A stretch of 64,000 nt of DNA from Nitrospira sp. GTDB lineage: Bacteria > Nitrospirota > Nitrospiria > Nitrospirales > Nitrospiraceae. This document shows positions 1 through 7,897 of the stretch, piece by piece. Location: positions 248,001 through 312,000 of the forward strand of contig JARFXO010000004.1 in assembly GCA_029194665.1 (NCBI GenBank), given 5' to 3'. The notes beneath the pieces are model-generated. The model was not told the origin of the DNA and did no database searches. It was given only the letters and a program-made list of their open reading frames with translations. The translations under genes and the position numbers were made by a program. Within the stretch, counting starts at the first letter, position 1, and each line of letters starts with the position of its first letter.

Positions 1-642
1 TTTGCCCGCATGTCACACAGGAAACCTCTGCCATATCTGCGCACTCCTTTTTCGTGCCACATAAGGTTAAATCATCAAGGCTGAGATCCAACTTCTCTCG
101 TATTGGCCGGCATTCTAACAGAGATGTTCCGATGAAGAAAAGGCCAGGATTTCCTCCAAACAGGTGGAGCCACCTCGTAATATCTGAAGCAGACGGCGGA
201 CTGCAGGTCGACAGGAGCCGCATGACCCTGTCAACTTGTGATTCCCCGCAGCACGCTACGGGGAATCACAAGTGCAAGGGTTGCGACGCCTGTCGGAGTC
301 TTTGCCTCCTCGAAAGGGAGCAGACCTTCGCCTCAGATGCCGTTCAAGATCCGCTTCTTGGAAAAGTGATTTTTGGACAAGGGTAGTTCGAAACTCTTTT
401 CAGGACGGCACGACCAGGAATGAATGGAGCGAGTTTGTCGGCAGGGCGTGGGTTTCAATGAGGACTCCGACGTTGGTAGCCCAACCAACCAAGTTCCTGA
501 ATTCATGCAGCCAGATCCTGTGTGTGGCGACGCCATCAGGTATAGTGTTTGTGAGAGCTTCGAGGCCAAGGGGCCCGGACTATCTGGACTATATTATATA
601 GTGTACGGAAGGGCGATCTGTTCCCAGGAACACGGAGTTGCG
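1..642. other. No convincing gene; non-coding or decayed left edge
   Basis: Open frames here (for example 54-386 and the extension of the CBS frame back to 424) show no recognisable domain and overlap each other in several frames. The only strong structure is the inverted repeat at 235-272. The last 60 bases are AT-rich (TATATTATATA around 590-600) and may hold the promoter of the CBS gene, but no good -35 hexamer was seen. Confidence 0.5.
235..272. repeat. Perfect 14-bp inverted repeat, 10-nt loop
   Basis: CTTGTGATTCCCCG at 235-248 is exactly complementary to CGGGGAATCACAAG at 259-272, with the loop CAGCACGCTA between. No run of T follows on either strand, so it is not a standard intrinsic terminator. 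It may be the terminator of an off-window gene, an IS remnant or a protein-binding site. Confidence 0.75.
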
Positions 643-1479
643 ATGCGCGAATCTAGAGGTGGAGCGGTCAAGGACTTTATGCATCGCAACCTGGAGATGG
701 TTCCACAAGAGACGACGGTCGTGCTGGCGGCCGAGCGGATGGGTGCTCGGCGTATCGGCTGCGTGTTGGTGGAGTCCGGCGATCCCGAACGAGGACTGAT
801 AGGGATTGTGACGGAGACGGATTTGGTGCGGAAAGTGCTTGCGAAGGGAGTGGATCAGGCGGTCACGGCGGTGGATCGTGTGATGAGCCGCCCACCGTTG
901 ACGATCGCGGCAGAAGGCTCCATGTTGGATGCCAGCCATGTGATGGAAGGCAACCAGGTCCGTCACCTCTGCGTGGTGGAGGGAGAGGAGATCGTCGGGG
1001 TTGTTTCAGTACGGGATTTGGTGCGATCGTTTGTGGATGCGGAGAGCAATCCCGTCATCGATCTCGACGGGGTATACCGGCCGCTTGGCGTCCTGATGGC
1101 GACCCCGGCCGCTACGATCGGCACAGAAGAGTCCATTTTTGCGGCTGCTGTGCGAATGAGCGAGAAGCGCATCGGGTCATTGCTGACGATTGAGGCCGGC
1201 GAGCTCGTCGGCGTCGTGACCGAGAGCGACCTGGTCCGAAAAGGGCTCGCCTCCAACCAGGATGCAGGCAAAACCCGTGTTAGTGCCGTGATGAGCTCCC
1301 CTCTGCTGAGCATTGATGTCAATCGTACGATTCGCGATGCCAGTCAAGTCATGACCGAACGGGGTGTGCGTCACTTGGCCGTCAGTGAGAACGACAAGAT
1401 TGTCGGAGTGCTTTCCATACGGGACTTAGTGAAAATGGTGTCGGTCCGGGACCGCCCTGGGTTTTTCGGCTATGCGTAG
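643..1479 (+). CDS. Four-CBS-domain protein
   Basis: About 278 residues made of two CBS pairs (Bateman modules), roughly residues 10-130 and 145-270. Each repeat carries the pattern of IGxVT(E/D)xDLVRK or VGVxSxRDLV that ends a CBS motif. Such modules usually bind adenosine nucleotides and act as energy or redox sensors; no catalytic domain is attached, so the partner is unknown. The frame is open back to 424, but the CBS fold begins just after the ATG at 643, which has a weak GGAG upstream; GTG at 601 is an alternative. A two-CBS relative lies inside the haem operon at 11882-12274. Domain call is firm, role is not. Confidence 0.85.
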   Translation: MRESRGGAVKDFMHRNLEMVPQETTVVLAAERMGARRIGCVLVESGDPERGLIGIVTETDLVRKVLAKGVDQAVTAVDRVMSRPPLTIAAEGSMLDASHVMEGNQVRHLCVVEGEEIVGVVSVRDLVRSFVDAESNPVIDLDGVYRPLGVLMATPAATIGTEESIFAAAVRMSEKRIGSLLTIEAGELVGVVTESDLVRKGLASNQDAGKTRVSAVMSSPLLSIDVNRTIRDASQVMTERGVRHLAVSENDKIVGVLSIRDLVKMVSVRDRPGFFGYA

Positions 1480-1819
1480 GTCGAGAGCGAGGAAGGAAGA
1501 ACGTGACATCCTACGTTTGTGCAGAGGTTAGGTCTATGCTGAGGCAATGCGGTAGGGACGCACGGGGGTGAGTGTGGCTCGACACTGTTCGGCAATCGGG
1601 AAATGGTTTCTGACACCTGTTGTTATCTCCAAACAATCCTTGAACTTACCCAACAGCCGGACATGGAAGAAGCCTTCGGGTCCATCCGTCTCGTGGAGAC
1701 GGAAAGCTAAGGTGAAACAGATTAGGACAAGAGTTAAGGGTAATGATAATGTTGTGCCTGGATCAGGAGCTTCCATTTTCCCTGAACCTCAACCTTAGCC
1801 TCAGGTCCTCGGAGCACTC
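1480..1819. other. Intergenic, no gene seen
   Basis: Short overlapping frames on both strands (1534-1776 minus, 1568-1798 plus) resemble no family. AT-rich TAATGATAAT near 1740-1750 could be a -10 region for sthA. A GGAG about 7 bases before the ATG at 1820 is the likely ribosome-binding site. Confidence 0.5.
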
Positions 1820-3223
1820 ATGGCACACTACGACTTACTCGTTATCGGCACGGGACCGGCCGGCCAAAAGGCCGCAGTGCAGGCAGCCAAAATCGGCAAG
1901 AAGGTGGGTTTGATCGAGAAGAAGGAAGTCGTCGGAGGCGTCTGCATCAACACCGGCACGATTCCGAGTAAAGCCCTGCGCGAAGCCGTGCTCTATTTTT
2001 CCGGAATTCCACAGCGCAGCATCTATGGTACCCCGTACCGATTCAAGGAAACGGTTAGGATCGAAGAACTCGTCCGCCACGTCAACTACGTCATTGCGAG
2101 CGAGATCCAGATCGTGTACGATCAGATGGCTCGGAATCGGGTCGATATGATTTTCGGATCAGCCAGTTTTCTCGATCCACACCGTCTCCGTGTCCAACAC
2201 CGGAGCGGCCCGAGCGAACATACGGCGGATTTCATTGTCGTCGCCGTCGGCACAGAACCAAGCCGTCCGCCCGAGATCCCATTCGACGACACCTCTATCA
2301 TCGATACGGACGGGCTCCTGACCTTCAAACGCCTTCCCTCTTCGATCGTGATCGTCGGAGGGGGTGTCATTGGCACAGAGTACGCCTCCATGCTCGCGGC
2401 ACTGGGAATTCCCACCACCCTCATCGACAAAGCACCTCGTCTGTTGGAGTTTGCCGATGCTGAGATCATCGACCGACTCCAGCGACAGATGAAAGATTTC
2501 GGTGTCACCCTGTATCACGACGAAGAAGTCCTCGCGATCAAGAAAGCGCCGGATAATTCCATCCATGTCGATTTGCAACACGCCGAGCCGATCCAAACAT
2601 CCACGCTTATGTATGCGATCGGCCGGGTCGGCGCGACAAAAGGGCTCAACCTGGAAGCGGCGGGATTGAAACCGGACAATCGGGGTCGCCTGAGAGTGAA
2701 CGAACACTTTCAGACCGCAGTCCCGCATATCTATGGGGCCGGTGACGTCATCGGCTTTCCGGCCCTGGCCTCGACTTCAATGCAGCAAGGCCGTCATGCC
2801 TCCAGCAATGCCTTCGGCCTTCCGAATCATACCGACAATTCGTTGTTACCCTACGGCATTTACTCCATTCCTCAAATCTCCATGGTGGGACGGAACGAGG
2901 AAGAACTCACTCGTGCCGGGGTTCCCTACGCAGTGGGCATCGCTCGCTATAAAGAAATCGCCCGTGGACTGCTGATGGGCGACGAAACGGGCATGCTCAA
3001 GCTCTTGTTTCACCGGCAGACCTACGAATTGCTCGGCGTCCATATCATCGGAGAGGGGGCTACTGAGCTGATCCACATCGGTCAGGCCATCATGGCTCAT
3101 CGCAGTCGAATTCACTATTTCATCGACACAGTCTTCAATTACCCGACTCTGGCAGAATGTTACAAAGTCGCCGCACTGGACGGCATCAATCGCTTACCGC
3201 GTCCCTGGGCTCCAGACCGGTAA
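1820..3223 (+). CDS. sthA: Soluble NAD(P)+ transhydrogenase (Si-specific)
   Basis: 467-residue flavoprotein of the pyridine nucleotide-disulfide oxidoreductase family. The N-terminal FAD-binding motif VIGTGPAGQKAA is at residues 8-19, and the second dinucleotide fold begins at IVIVGGGVIGTEYAS near residue 177. The redox site reads CINTGTIPSK with one cysteine (C42); the second cysteine of dihydrolipoamide dehydrogenases and glutathione reductases is absent, and the C-terminal His-Glu pair is replaced by FNYPTLAECYK. Both are typical of SthA/UdhA, which interconvert NADPH and NAD+ with NADH and NADP+. The protein should be cytosolic and balance NADPH pools. It stands alone, with non-coding DNA on both sides. 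A lipoamide dehydrogenase is unlikely because of the missing cysteine. Confidence 0.9.
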   Translation: MAHYDLLVIGTGPAGQKAAVQAAKIGKKVGLIEKKEVVGGVCINTGTIPSKALREAVLYFSGIPQRSIYGTPYRFKETVRIEELVRHVNYVIASEIQIVYDQMARNRVDMIFGSASFLDPHRLRVQHRSGPSEHTADFIVVAVGTEPSRPPEIPFDDTSIIDTDGLLTFKRLPSSIVIVGGGVIGTEYASMLAALGIPTTLIDKAPRLLEFADAEIIDRLQRQMKDFGVTLYHDEEVLAIKKAPDNSIHVDLQHAEPIQTSTLMYAIGRVGATKGLNLEAAGLKPDNRGRLRVNEHFQTAVPHIYGAGDVIGFPALASTSMQQGRHASSNAFGLPNHTDNSLLPYGIYSIPQISMVGRNEEELTRAGVPYAVGIARYKEIARGLLMGDETGMLKLLFHRQTYELLGVHIIGEGATELIHIGQAIMAHRSRIHYFIDTVFNYPTLAECYKVAALDGINRLPRPWAPDR

Positions 3224-3827
3224 GAAGCTGACTTGTCTTCGCATTGAGATGGCATCGAGAGGCAGCAGAAGTTTCTCGTTCAGAGTCTCTCAAATAACTA
3301 TGCGGTCAGCACCTGTTCGGCCTGGTGAATCTTGCGGAAGATCTCTTCCTCGTTTCGGTCAGCTCAAGCGACTGGTTTCCCTCACATCCTGCCGACCTTC
3401 GGGCCTGGATCGGCAAATGGCAAAGGGGTGGGGAGCCTGTGTGCTACGAACGTCGGCATCTTGGTAAAAATGGACGCGATGTTTTACCCGCGATGAGGGG
3501 AGGTCCCTCGAAGTTTGCTTGCAGACGCAGACTTCAACCTACCGCAGGCGGCAGCGATCAAGGGTCGTTCTCGTGAGCGTCGTCGGACAAGACGGAGCAG
3601 GACTCCGTCACGTACGAATCCAGAACACGAACGCAAGTGAACCGCCGGATGATCTGTCGAAAGAACGAACGCGACGCCAAGTGAAAAGTGGGGGTCGGAT
3701 ACCTTTGAATGATCCTATGGGAACGCCAGGGGGTCTGCGTGAGGAGGGCGATCATCAATTAGGTATGAACAAGTCGTCGTGCGGCATTTTCAGACTGTCC
3801 CCCACACACCAAGTCCAACGGTCCAGC
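3224..3827. other. 604-bp gap, no recognisable gene
   Basis: Three overlapping plus-strand frames (3249-3467, 3325-3576, 3519-3833) and one minus frame lack family resemblance or convincing start sites. The stretch separates sthA from a convergent minus-strand gene. A decayed gene is possible, but nothing supports naming one. Confidence 0.45.
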
Positions 3828-4421
3828 CTATAACTTGTACATGACATCGGTCCGAAGTACATATTTCTCCCCACTCTGCACAACAGCCCCTTCGTGCCAG
3901 ATGGAGTGGAGGAAGACCAACGCCGCCCCTGTCCTTGGCTTCACACTCAAATAGGGACATCGTTGAGCGGCCTGGTCCATGTCTGCGAAGAATCGTGTTT
4001 CTCCGCCCGTCATGTCGTCGTTCAGATAAATCAAGAACGTCACTTCGCTTTGCTCGTAGGTTTCCAGCGACAGGTACGATCCGTCCCGATGGGCATGGAA
4101 GGTTTGTCCGGGACGATAGCGGTAGAAGCGCCAACGTTCGTTGAACCGGACCAGGTGTTGGCGTTCGACGACCTGAGGAAGCCATGGGAGCGCGCGTTGA
4201 AATAATTTGTCTGACAAGGGTTTGTCATCGAGTAAGACGCGCTCATTGTTTCTGATTCCCTCAGCCACTACACCTCCGACGGTGCCGGTCTCGTAGGTGA
4301 GATTTTCGCTCCGACGGATCAGTGCAGCGCACTCATCGCTCGACAGAAAGTTGTGCAGGACAAACACCCTATTGGAATCCAACTCTTCCGTAGTCATGAC
4401 TGGTTCCAGTGATTTGCGCAA
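3828..4421 (-). CDS. 2-oxoglutarate/Fe(II)-dependent prolyl-4-hydroxylase-like oxygenase
   Basis: 197 residues with the double-stranded beta-helix signature of the P4H-type 2OG-Fe(II) oxygenases. The HxD iron ligands lie in FHAHRDGSYL near residue 110, the distal histidine in FLHSIWHEGA near residue 170, and the 2-oxoglutarate-binding basic residue is probably the R of YVLRTDVMY at the C terminus. Enzymes of this family hydroxylate protein or small-molecule carbons in the cytosol; the substrate cannot be read here. There is no signal peptide and no partner gene nearby. The gene is convergent with sthA across a 604-bp gap. Confidence 0.85.
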   Translation of the reverse strand: MRKSLEPVMTTEELDSNRVFVLHNFLSSDECAALIRRSENLTYETGTVGGVVAEGIRNNERVLLDDKPLSDKLFQRALPWLPQVVERQHLVRFNERWRFYRYRPGQTFHAHRDGSYLSLETYEQSEVTFLIYLNDDMTGGETRFFADMDQAAQRCPYLSVKPRTGAALVFLHSIWHEGAVVQSGEKYVLRTDVMYKL

Positions 4422-4642
4422 CGGATGCGGCGTGGTGGCCGCCGCTCACAACCGTACCGCAGTTTGTCGAATCGTCAAATGGGCTCCGGTCGTCCTGGCT
4501 AGGGCGAAAAATAGTCGCGCATATGTTCATTCTTCATCCATTGCTCCAATGGACGGGCCGGAGAATGTCACGTACAGAGCCATTTCATTCCTGTCAGAAA
4601 TCTGTTCCCAATAATATGCAGTGGAGACGGGACAGTTGCCGA

Positions 4643-4671
4643 TTGACCCTCTAGCGGCGGCATGTTAGAAA
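4643..4671 (+). promoter_or_regulatory. Sigma70-type promoter of tRNA-Leu
   Basis: TTGACC at 4643-4648 and TAGAAA at 4666-4671 are separated by 17 bases. Transcription would begin near 4678, about 23 bases before the mature tRNA 5' end. Confidence 0.6.
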
Positions 4672-4700
4672 CACAGCTGCTGTGCCCGCGCGGTGGATGT

Positions 4701-4787
4701 GCCCGGATGGCGGAACTGGCAGACGCGCCGGACTCAAAATCCGGTTCTCGCGAGAGAGTGGGAGTTCGACCCTCCCTCCGGGCACCA
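4701..4787 (+). tRNA. tRNA-Leu (anticodon CAA)
   Basis: An 87-base class II tRNA with encoded CCA. The acceptor arm GCCCGGA (4701-4707) pairs with TCCGGGC (4777-4783), followed by A and CCA. The anticodon stem CCGGA/TCCGG encloses the loop CTCAAAA, giving anticodon CAA, which reads UUG. The T arm is GGGAG-TTCGACC-CTCCC, and the extended variable arm TCTCGCGAGA is the class II mark of leucine tRNAs. No other RNA gene was seen in the window. Confidence 0.96.
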
Positions 4788-5066
4788 GATGAGCGTCGAG
4801 CTGATTGATTGCTGGTCGAACAATGCCAACGTGTCTTGATGAAGCGGTGTTGATTTGTGAGCGTCCCACTCGGTGATTCGGCTACCCACTTGACAGCGCC
4901 GCGTTATTGGCCTACCTTCTCTCATATTTCTCAATGGTGTACGTATTGATTTCTTCCTGCTTAGATTAAGAAGCAATGGAACGCTCAATAATAATAATAA
5001 AGATCGATCGATTTCTTTCTCTGGGACTATCCGTCTCGTCCACCTACTTTTTTAAGGAGGCAGCAC

Positions 5067-5834
5067 ATGCGTAAAGCGTTGGCACTAGGGGCCGCACTGC
5101 TTTGTGTCGGCTCTATGAATATTGCAGTGGCTCAAGAGCGACTACAGCAATCTTCTGGCGGGTCCGCAATGGGTGTGGGAACCGGGGTTGGCGATGTGTC
5201 TGGAAGTGCCAATCGGGTCCAGACCTTTGATCGCAGTGCGTTCCTTGATCGCCTCTCTCTTCCCGAGACGATTTATGGCCGTGTCTTGGCGATAGATTTT
5301 CCTGCGGGCAAGATGCATCTGGAAACCGGGGGAAGCTCTCACGACGAAGGTCGTGCGGGAACCGGAGCGATGAGCTCGCTGACTGTCTACTTCGACGAAA
5401 GAACCAACCTGGATCAGTTTAGGGCGTTGAACAACGGCGATGATATTGCGCTCCAAGTGGTTGAGGCGACTTCGCCCAATCAACCCTATGGCACAGGCCG
5501 CAAGATTGTTCGCGAGGTGTACTTGCTGCGAGGCAACGAGAAACTCGCCGGATTTGGCGGCCTAGGGCAGCGACCGAATCCCTCGACCGAGCGGGCTATC
5601 GAAACAACCAGCACCACCACGACAGGTGGGGTGGCGGGATCTGTGTTGCCTGGCAAGATTACCGGAACGGTGGATACCACCATCGGCGAATACACCGGTA
5701 CAGCTCCCTGTTGGAATTGCGAACCTCAGCCGGGTTGGGGCTATCAAACCGTGGCTCCGGAGACGAAGATGCCGAACAAATCGGATTACGGAACCGACGC
5801 GTCTAAGCCGAACCTGGTAAAGGGATTCAATTAA
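5067..5834 (+). CDS. Secreted/periplasmic protein of unknown function
   Basis: 255 residues beginning with a clear Sec signal peptide (MRKALALGAALLCVG, cleavage probably after AVAQ near residue 22) and preceded by a strong AAGGAGG. A Gly/Ser-rich linker follows. Residues about 60-150 form a compact domain with GRVLAIDFPAGKMHLETG, a pattern reminiscent of small beta-barrel metal- or ligand-binding repeats. The tail is Thr/Gly-rich and contains a CWNC pair (PCWNCEP) that could form a disulfide or bind a metal. I do not recognise the family. It is a monocistronic unit closed by the terminator at 5859-5885. Confidence 0.8.
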   Translation: MRKALALGAALLCVGSMNIAVAQERLQQSSGGSAMGVGTGVGDVSGSANRVQTFDRSAFLDRLSLPETIYGRVLAIDFPAGKMHLETGGSSHDEGRAGTGAMSSLTVYFDERTNLDQFRALNNGDDIALQVVEATSPNQPYGTGRKIVREVYLLRGNEKLAGFGGLGQRPNPSTERAIETTSTTTTGGVAGSVLPGKITGTVDTTIGEYTGTAPCWNCEPQPGWGYQTVAPETKMPNKSDYGTDASKPNLVKGFN

Positions 5835-5858
5835 GACGCTCTGGAGTTCGGGTTTTTG

Positions 5859-5885
5859 AAAGGGGCAGCTTGCGCTGCCCCTTTT
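5859..5885 (+). terminator. Intrinsic terminator after the secreted protein
   Basis: AAAGGGGCAGC (5859-5869) pairs with GCTGCCCCTTTT (5874-5885) across the loop TTGC. The GC-rich stem and the T run give a textbook rho-independent terminator. The flanking A and T tracts also allow some function in reverse. Confidence 0.92.
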
Positions 5886-5988
5886 CATTGGGCTGGGACG
5901 CTGCTTGCTCAATCCCAATGATCCTTGGTAATCTGACGATGCCGTCGGATTGTTCTTCACTCAATCGTCAGGATGAACGAGCATCGGA

Positions 5989-6249
5989 ATGAACGAGTAT
6001 CAGAATGCGCCGGGTGTGCCGACGTCAGAGCTTGATCTTCGCGGGGTTATTTGTCCCTACAACTTCGTGAAGACGAAACTCAAACTTGAAACGATGAAGG
6101 AAGGCGAAGTGCTGTCGGTCTTGTTGGATGACGGCGATCCTATCCGGAACGTGCCGCGCAGTGTCGAGAATGAAGGCCACACGGTATTAGCACAGGAACG
6201 AGCCGACCAAGCCTACAGAGTTTTAATTCGTCGAGAGGATAGCGACTAG
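5989..6249 (+). CDS. TusA-family sulfur carrier-like protein
   Basis: 86 residues of the TusA/SirA/YedF fold. The family motif appears as LDLRGVICPYNFVKTKLKLE near residues 16-35, with the sulfur-carrying cysteine in CP. The usual CPxP has become CPYN, so the second proline is missing. TusA-like proteins relay persulfide sulfur for tRNA thiolation, molybdopterin or dissimilatory sulfur metabolism; the precise acceptor here cannot be told. The stop codon overlaps that of rsmI on the other strand (shared CTAG at 6246-6249), so the two genes are tightly convergent. Confidence 0.82.
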   Translation: MNEYQNAPGVPTSELDLRGVICPYNFVKTKLKLETMKEGEVLSVLLDDGDPIRNVPRSVENEGHTVLAQERADQAYRVLIRREDSD

Positions 6250-7013
6250 ACAGGCCTTGGTTTTGTGTCCCGCCCGCCTCGGTTTTTTCCCGCAAGAACA
6301 ATCGTGATCTGTTCCCCTTGCACGTTGGGCAGGCATCGGCTTACTTGTAGTGATGTTCCGCGAATAATATGTTCGCTGGACATTGTCAGGTCACAAGCCA
6401 AGACGACAAGGCGACGGGGCGCGATGTTCACAAGGAGCTGGACCGCACGCAGAAGTGAGTTCACAGGGCAAAACGCCACCGTGGGAACTTCCCTCTTCAA
6501 CGCATCGATAAGGCAGCGGGCGAGATGGGGGGTCTTGCTCGGCAGATACCCAAGAAGATAGAACGACTCACAGGGTACGCCTGCGGCGGTGAGGGCCGCA
6601 ATCGCTACGGAAGGACCAGGTAGGGGGACCACAGGGATTCCATGTGCATGTGCTGCGACCACGAGGAGATGGCCTGGGTCGACCACAAGGGGAGATCCGC
6701 AATCAGAGACAAGCGCGACGTCAGTGCCCCGCTGTAACCGCTGCACAAGCACCGCCGCCTTCTCCTTCAGATTCCGGGGGCCGTAACTCGTCACCATCGC
6801 TTGAATATGGTGATGTGCGAGAAGTTGTTGCGTTGCCTTCGGATCTTCCGAAGCGATGAGATCTACGTTCCTTAGGACCTGAATGGCACGTAGGGTCACA
6901 TCGTCAGGATGTCCGATTGAGGCGGCCACCACATAGAGTGTTCCTTTACGATCGGGCAGACTGCCGGAAGTCCTTGAAGCTCTTGCGTTTTGTTGACTCC
7001 CTTTGGTCGGCAT
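6246..7013 (-). CDS. rsmI: RsmI-type 16S rRNA (cytidine-2'-O)-methyltransferase
   Basis: 255 residues of the tetrapyrrole-methylase-like SAM-dependent fold. Recognisable RsmI elements are LYVVAASIGHPDDVTLRAI (canonical ...PIGN.DDIT.RA), LIASEDPKATQQLL, VALVSDCGSPLVVDPG and VPLPGPSVAIAALTAAG. RsmI 2'-O-methylates C1402 of 16S rRNA. This copy is somewhat shorter than the usual 270-290 residues, seems to lack the small C-terminal domain, and deviates at PIGN and ATED-type positions, so a diverged paralogue remains possible. The start ATG at 7013 has a weak ribosome-binding site. The first 20 bases of the gene overlap, on the opposite strand, the promoter of the haem operon. Confidence 0.82.
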   Translation of the reverse strand: MPTKGSQQNARASRTSGSLPDRKGTLYVVAASIGHPDDVTLRAIQVLRNVDLIASEDPKATQQLLAHHHIQAMVTSYGPRNLKEKAAVLVQRLQRGTDVALVSDCGSPLVVDPGHLLVVAAHAHGIPVVPLPGPSVAIAALTAAGVPCESFYLLGYLPSKTPHLARCLIDALKREVPTVAFCPVNSLLRAVQLLVNIAPRRLVVLACDLTMSSEHIIRGTSLQVSRCLPNVQGEQITIVLAGKNRGGRDTKPRPV

Positions 7014-7022
7014 CGATATAAT
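6993..7022 (+). promoter_or_regulatory. Near-consensus sigma70 promoter of the ccsA-haem operon
   Basis: TTGACT (6993-6998), an 18-base spacer and a perfect TATAAT (7017-7022). Transcription would start near 7029 and give a leader of about 47 bases before ccsA. The -35 hexamer and most of the spacer lie inside the 5' end of rsmI on the opposite strand. Confidence 0.75.
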
Positions 7023-7075
7023 TTCAAACTTATCTTGTTGACGTTCGAGCAGTAGACACCTCAGGGGCGTTCCCG

Positions 7076-7879
7076 ATGGCAGCAGTCTGTTTCATGATCA
7101 CGCTGGTCCTGTACATTGTGGCCACGGTGTCGTTTCTATCCTATTCGCTGCGGCGCTCTGAAGCCCTATCAAACGTGTCGCTGGGTATGACGGCGGCAGG
7201 CTTTGCTTCACATACCGTTGCCCTCGTCCTGCGGATAGCGGGTGCCTCATCATCGGCGCCGCCCAGCTTTTCCGATGCCCTTTCTTTTTTCTCGTGGATG
7301 ATCATCCTGGTGTTTTTGGTCGTCGAATTCCGCCATCGGATTCATGTGCTTGGGTCCTTCATGGTGCCTCTAGCCTTGGTCTCGTTGATTTCGGCCGCAG
7401 CCCTTCCAGAGACGGTACCTACCCTCCAGCCGGTGTTCAAGACCCTCTGGTTTCATGTCACGCTCAGCATGCTGGGCGCCGTGGGATTTACAGTCGCGTT
7501 TGTCGCAGGTGTGATGTATCTGATCCAGGATCGGCTCCTCAAGTCGAAACAGTTTAATGTTCTCTACAATAAGCTCCCCGCGCTCGACTTTCTCGATCAC
7601 CTTAATCAACAATCCATCGTGTTAGGGTTCCCGTTGCTTACGCTGGGAATCGTGACGGGAGCCATCTCAGCGCAATTTGCACGCGGATCGTATGTGAGTT
7701 GGAATCCCGAGCAGACCTGGGCGCTGGTCACGTGGCTTTTCTATTTTATTGTGTTGCTCGGAAGGCTGACTATCGGGTGGAGAGCCAAACGCGCGGCCTA
7801 TCTCACGGTCATCGGATTTGCTTGCGTGATCCTCACGTTGGTCGGTGTCGTCCTTAAAGGACATAGTGCGTTGTCGTAA
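7076..7879 (+). CDS. CcsA/HemX-type cytochrome c assembly membrane protein
   Basis: 267 residues, about eight hydrophobic membrane segments. WFHVTLSMLGAVGFTVAFV with its histidine and the late motif SWNPEQTWALVTWLFY match the tryptophan-rich (WWD-like) region and conserved histidines of the CcsA/CcmC/HemX family. Such proteins bind haem in the membrane, either for cytochrome c maturation or as HemX, which lowers HemA levels in Bacillus. Position directly before hemA (18-bp gap) is the classical hemX arrangement. First gene downstream of the promoter at 6993-7022. The choice between cytochrome assembly and HemA control is open. Confidence 0.85.
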   Translation: MAAVCFMITLVLYIVATVSFLSYSLRRSEALSNVSLGMTAAGFASHTVALVLRIAGASSSAPPSFSDALSFFSWMIILVFLVVEFRHRIHVLGSFMVPLALVSLISAAALPETVPTLQPVFKTLWFHVTLSMLGAVGFTVAFVAGVMYLIQDRLLKSKQFNVLYNKLPALDFLDHLNQQSIVLGFPLLTLGIVTGAISAQFARGSYVSWNPEQTWALVTWLFYFIVLLGRLTIGWRAKRAAYLTVIGFACVILTLVGVVLKGHSALS

Positions 7880-7897
7880 TATGCGTCTGAGAATCCT

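Noticed and set aside
4985..5003. Run of AAT triplets
   Set aside because: Only about five repeats in a non-coding AT-rich stretch; no evidence of phase-variable control.
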